9,069 nt of DNA, taken from contig JAFTBT010000076.1 of assembly GCA_017455085.1 (NCBI GenBank), forward strand, positions 1 to 9,069, given 5' to 3'. Made by a program: the position numbers and the translations under genes. Every line of letters begins with the position of its first letter. Positions within the stretch are counted from its first letter, which is position 1. The notes under the pieces are model-generated. The model was not told the origin of the DNA and did not search any database. It saw nothing but the letters and a program-made list of their open reading frames with translations. Shown in pieces: positions 6,987 to 9,069 of the stretch. Origin of the DNA: Synergistaceae bacterium (lineage in GTDB: Bacteria > Synergistota > Synergistia > Synergistales > Aminobacteriaceae).

Positions 6987-8363
6987 ATGAACAAGAATAT
7001 TTTTCGCGAATACGACATCAGGGGCATAGCTGACTCTGACCTCACGGACGAAACTGTACGGCTCATCGGCCAGGCTTATGCTACATGGCTCATCAGGAAC
7101 GGCGTAACTTCAGGAGTGTCCATCGGCGGGGACGCTAGGCTCTCGACTCCGCGCATAAAGGTAGCAATGACTCAGGGCATACTCTCCGCAGGGCTTAACG
7201 TTATTGACGTTGGACTTGTTACGACTCCAATGCTGTACTGGAGTCAGATTCATTTGGGACTCGAAGGCGGAGTGATGGTTACCGGCTCACACAACCCCTC
7301 AGACATGAACGGCCTCAAGCTCTGCTACGGACACGCTGCACTCTGGGGCGAAGAAGTCAGGCTGATTCACACGATAGCTGAGTCAGGAAACTTTGAGACC
7401 GGAAACGGAAAGCTCTCACACGCAAATATTGATGCTGACTACCTGAAAATGTTAGTGTCTCACTTCGCATTACCCTTCAGCAAAAAGTTCAAGGTTGTAT
7501 GCGACTCAGGCAACGGCTCTGCGGGACTCACTGCACGCAAGTATTTCGAGATGTTAGGCTGTGAAGTGGTCTCACTGTTCGACGAACCTGACGGACATTT
7601 TCCGAACCATCACCCAGACCCCCAGAAGCGCGAAAATCTACAGGCACTAATCGCCAGAGTCTTGGCCGAAAAAGCTGATGTTGGCTTTGCGTTTGACGGT
7701 GACGCTGACAGGCTCGGAGTCGTCGACGACAAAGGCAACGTGATAGCCGGAGACCGGTTGATGTCGCTGTACTGGTCGGAGATTCTGAAGACACATCCCG
7801 GAGCTGCGGTGCTGGTTGAGCCGAAATGCAGCATGATCCTTCCGGAGACAGCAGAGAAATTCGGAGGCAAGCCGTTTTTCTGGAAGTCTGGGCATTCAGT
7901 CATCAAGGCTAAAATGCGCGAGATGGGAGCAGTCTTTGCGGGGGAATACTCCGGACACATGTTCTTTGCTGATGAGTTTTTCGGGCATGATGATGCGTTT
8001 TATAGTGCTGGAAGAGTCTTGCGGATACTCTCAAACCGGCAATTGCCACTGTCGAATCTGATGCTTGCTTTTCCGGAATACCCTGCTACTGAGGAAATCA
8101 GGATAGCTTGCGACGATGATGTGAAGTTCCAGACGGTTGCGCGTATCACTGAGAAGGCACGTGCGGATCACGAAGTCAGCGACATTGACGGCGTCAGAAT
8201 CATTTACCTTGACGGATGGGGCTTGATTCGCGGATCGAACACTCAGCCGGTGATAGTGGTGCGCTGTGAGGGAAGGGATAAGCAGGCACTAGAGGCCATT
8301 ATGCAGGACGTGAAAGCAAGAGTCTTAGCAGAAGGGCTGCCGGATTTCGAATGGACGTTTTAG
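6987..8363 (+). CDS. Phosphomannomutase/phosphoglucomutase (alpha-D-phosphohexomutase)
   Basis: This cytoplasmic enzyme interconverts hexose 6-phosphate and hexose 1-phosphate through a phosphoserine and supplies GDP-mannose or UDP-glucose routes to envelope polysaccharides. At 458 residues it is full length for the ManB/AlgC type. All four functional loops are present: FREYDIRG at the N-terminus with the catalytic TGSHNP (Ser101), the Mg2+ loop DGDADR (237-242), the sugar-recognition loop GEYSGH (319-324), and the phosphate-binding RGSNTQPVIVVR (415 on). GEYSGH in place of the GEMSGH of Pseudomonas AlgC is a common variant, and the pattern fits dual mannose/glucose specificity better than phosphoglucosamine mutase. 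AAGGAGG at 6970-6976, 10 bases before ATG, supports the start. It follows the transporter gene by 90 bp and precedes trmB by 57 bp; no clear promoter or terminator is seen in either gap, so read-through is possible. Confidence 0.93.
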   Translation: MNKNIFREYDIRGIADSDLTDETVRLIGQAYATWLIRNGVTSGVSIGGDARLSTPRIKVAMTQGILSAGLNVIDVGLVTTPMLYWSQIHLGLEGGVMVTGSHNPSDMNGLKLCYGHAALWGEEVRLIHTIAESGNFETGNGKLSHANIDADYLKMLVSHFALPFSKKFKVVCDSGNGSAGLTARKYFEMLGCEVVSLFDEPDGHFPNHHPDPQKRENLQALIARVLAEKADVGFAFDGDADRLGVVDDKGNVIAGDRLMSLYWSEILKTHPGAAVLVEPKCSMILPETAEKFGGKPFFWKSGHSVIKAKMREMGAVFAGEYSGHMFFADEFFGHDDAFYSAGRVLRILSNRQLPLSNLMLAFPEYPATEEIRIACDDDVKFQTVARITEKARADHEVSDIDGVRIIYLDGWGLIRGSNTQPVIVVRCEGRDKQALEAIMQDVKARVLAEGLPDFEWTF

Positions 8364-8420
8364 TTCTCACTCTAAAAAATGAGGACAACACTTTTCACTA
8401 AAACAGGAAGGCACTCTGAA

Positions 8421-9069
8421 ATGAATACCCTATCTGCTACAACTCAGGCCAAGCCCCAATACAGAGTCATCCTCACAGACCCGGAACTCCCTCTTGAGAC
8501 TCCGGAGCATTCACAGCTTGAGATAGGCTTCGGAAACGGTGAGTTCACAGTCCAGTACGCACAGGCTCATCCGGACGTGATGCTGTACGGCGTGGAAATC
8601 TCTGGTGCTTGTGTCCTGAAGTGCGCAAGAAGAGCTGCTGGACTCCCAAATCTCCGAATCATCAACACTGACGCTAGATATATGCTCCGTGAATTGTTCA
8701 GGGATGAGTCACTTGAGAGGATATACATGCAGTTTCCGTGTCCGTGGTCGAAAACTTCAGACGCTCACAGGAGAGTCACTGCGAAGAATTTTGCGGACGG
8801 TCTTGCTGCTGTGCTGAAGGTAGGCGGAGTGTTTGAGATGCTGACTGACGATGAGCCGTATTCTTTGGAGGTCAAGAACGTACTCGGAAAACATGAGGCA
8901 CTTTCACTCACGGGCTATGAGGTCAACCCAAAGCGGCCTATCACCACGAAATACGAACGCAAGTGGCTTGACGAGGGCAAAGATATTTACAGGGTGCTGT
9001 TCACGAAGACAGGGACATTCACAGTTGGGAGGCGCATTAGCGAGGACATGCACATAAAGATTCGGAACA
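8421..9069 (+). CDS. trmB: tRNA (guanine-N7-)-methyltransferase (3' partial)
   Basis: The frame starts at ATG 8421, behind AGGAAGG at 8405-8411, and is open to the window edge (216 residues visible). TrmB uses S-adenosylmethionine to make m7G at position 46 of the tRNA variable loop. Visible motifs are the SAM-binding LEIGFGNGEF (33-42) followed by an acidic YGVEIS strand end, INTDAR, the motif-IV region FPCPW (105-109) with DAHRR (114-118), LTDDEPY (141-147) and TKYE (176-179), the last matching the conserved TKFE of the family. The usual motif is FPDPW followed by an HxKRR-like stretch, so the Asp is Cys107 here and the His position is Asp114. The chain continues at least 37 residues past TKYE, hinting at a C-terminal extension like the longer TrmB proteins of deep-branching thermophiles. 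Family assignment is firm; activity is probable but the motif changes merit a check. Confidence 0.9.
   Translation, partial: MNTLSATTQAKPQYRVILTDPELPLETPEHSQLEIGFGNGEFTVQYAQAHPDVMLYGVEISGACVLKCARRAAGLPNLRIINTDARYMLRELFRDESLERIYMQFPCPWSKTSDAHRRVTAKNFADGLAAVLKVGGVFEMLTDDEPYSLEVKNVLGKHEALSLTGYEVNPKRPITTKYERKWLDEGKDIYRVLFTKTGTFTVGRRISEDMHIKIRN

Noticed and set aside
7528..7960. Three overlapping minus-strand frames inside the phosphohexomutase
   Set aside because: They lie opposite the conserved catalytic region of the + strand gene and show no family features.
8363..8386. Imperfect hairpin (GTTCTCA with TGAGGAC) after the phosphohexomutase stop
   Set aside because: The stem is weak, contains a wobble pair, and is not followed by a T tract, so it is not a convincing terminator.
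8851..9057. 68-codon + strand frame within trmB
   Set aside because: It is out of frame with the clear TrmB sequence, which continues to the window edge.

Overview
The window most likely comes from an anaerobe of the phylum Synergistota (Synergistaceae). The main evidence is the C-terminus of the first protein: an acidic Ser/Thr linker, a Ser-Ser-Gly-Gly-Gly-Cys motif, one short hydrophobic segment and a terminal Arg-Lys-Lys-Arg. This matches the 'Synergist-CTERM' sorting signal known from that phylum. The other genes are compatible with this but are found in many bacteria. The genus cannot be named from the sequence alone.

Layout. At 2-3250 (+) lies the 3' part of a very long surface protein gene, open at the left edge, with two FG-GAP-type calcium loops near the visible start and the sorting signal at its end. 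It closes with a clear intrinsic terminator (3298-3324). At 3332-4057 (-) is a membrane-anchored protein with a Tim44-like domain, divergent from what follows. The 126 bp divergent spacer (4058-4183) appears to hold overlapping promoters for both directions. From 4184 onward everything is on the + strand: a GntP-family organic acid permease (4184-5548), a CitMHS-family citrate-type transporter broken by a one-base frameshift (5594-6896), a phosphomannomutase/phosphoglucomutase (6987-8363), and the 5' part of trmB, a tRNA m7G46 methyltransferase (8421 to the right edge).

How the genes fit together. The two transporters are 45 bp apart with no terminator between them, so they are probably co-transcribed and suggest uptake of sugar acids and carboxylates. 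No catabolic gene for these substrates is present. The phosphohexomutase (nucleotide-sugar and envelope polysaccharide supply) and trmB (tRNA modification) are housekeeping genes that follow at 90 bp and 57 bp, each with a good ribosome binding site. They may be read through from upstream or have their own promoters.

The points most worth a second look are the frameshift in the CitMHS gene at a run of four Gs, the large Synergist-CTERM surface protein, and the altered motif in TrmB (FPCPW with DAHRR in place of the usual FPDPW with an HxKRR-type stretch). I found no CRISPR array, tRNA, rRNA, insertion sequence or obvious new multi-gene system. No stretch longer than 300 bases lacks a gene.
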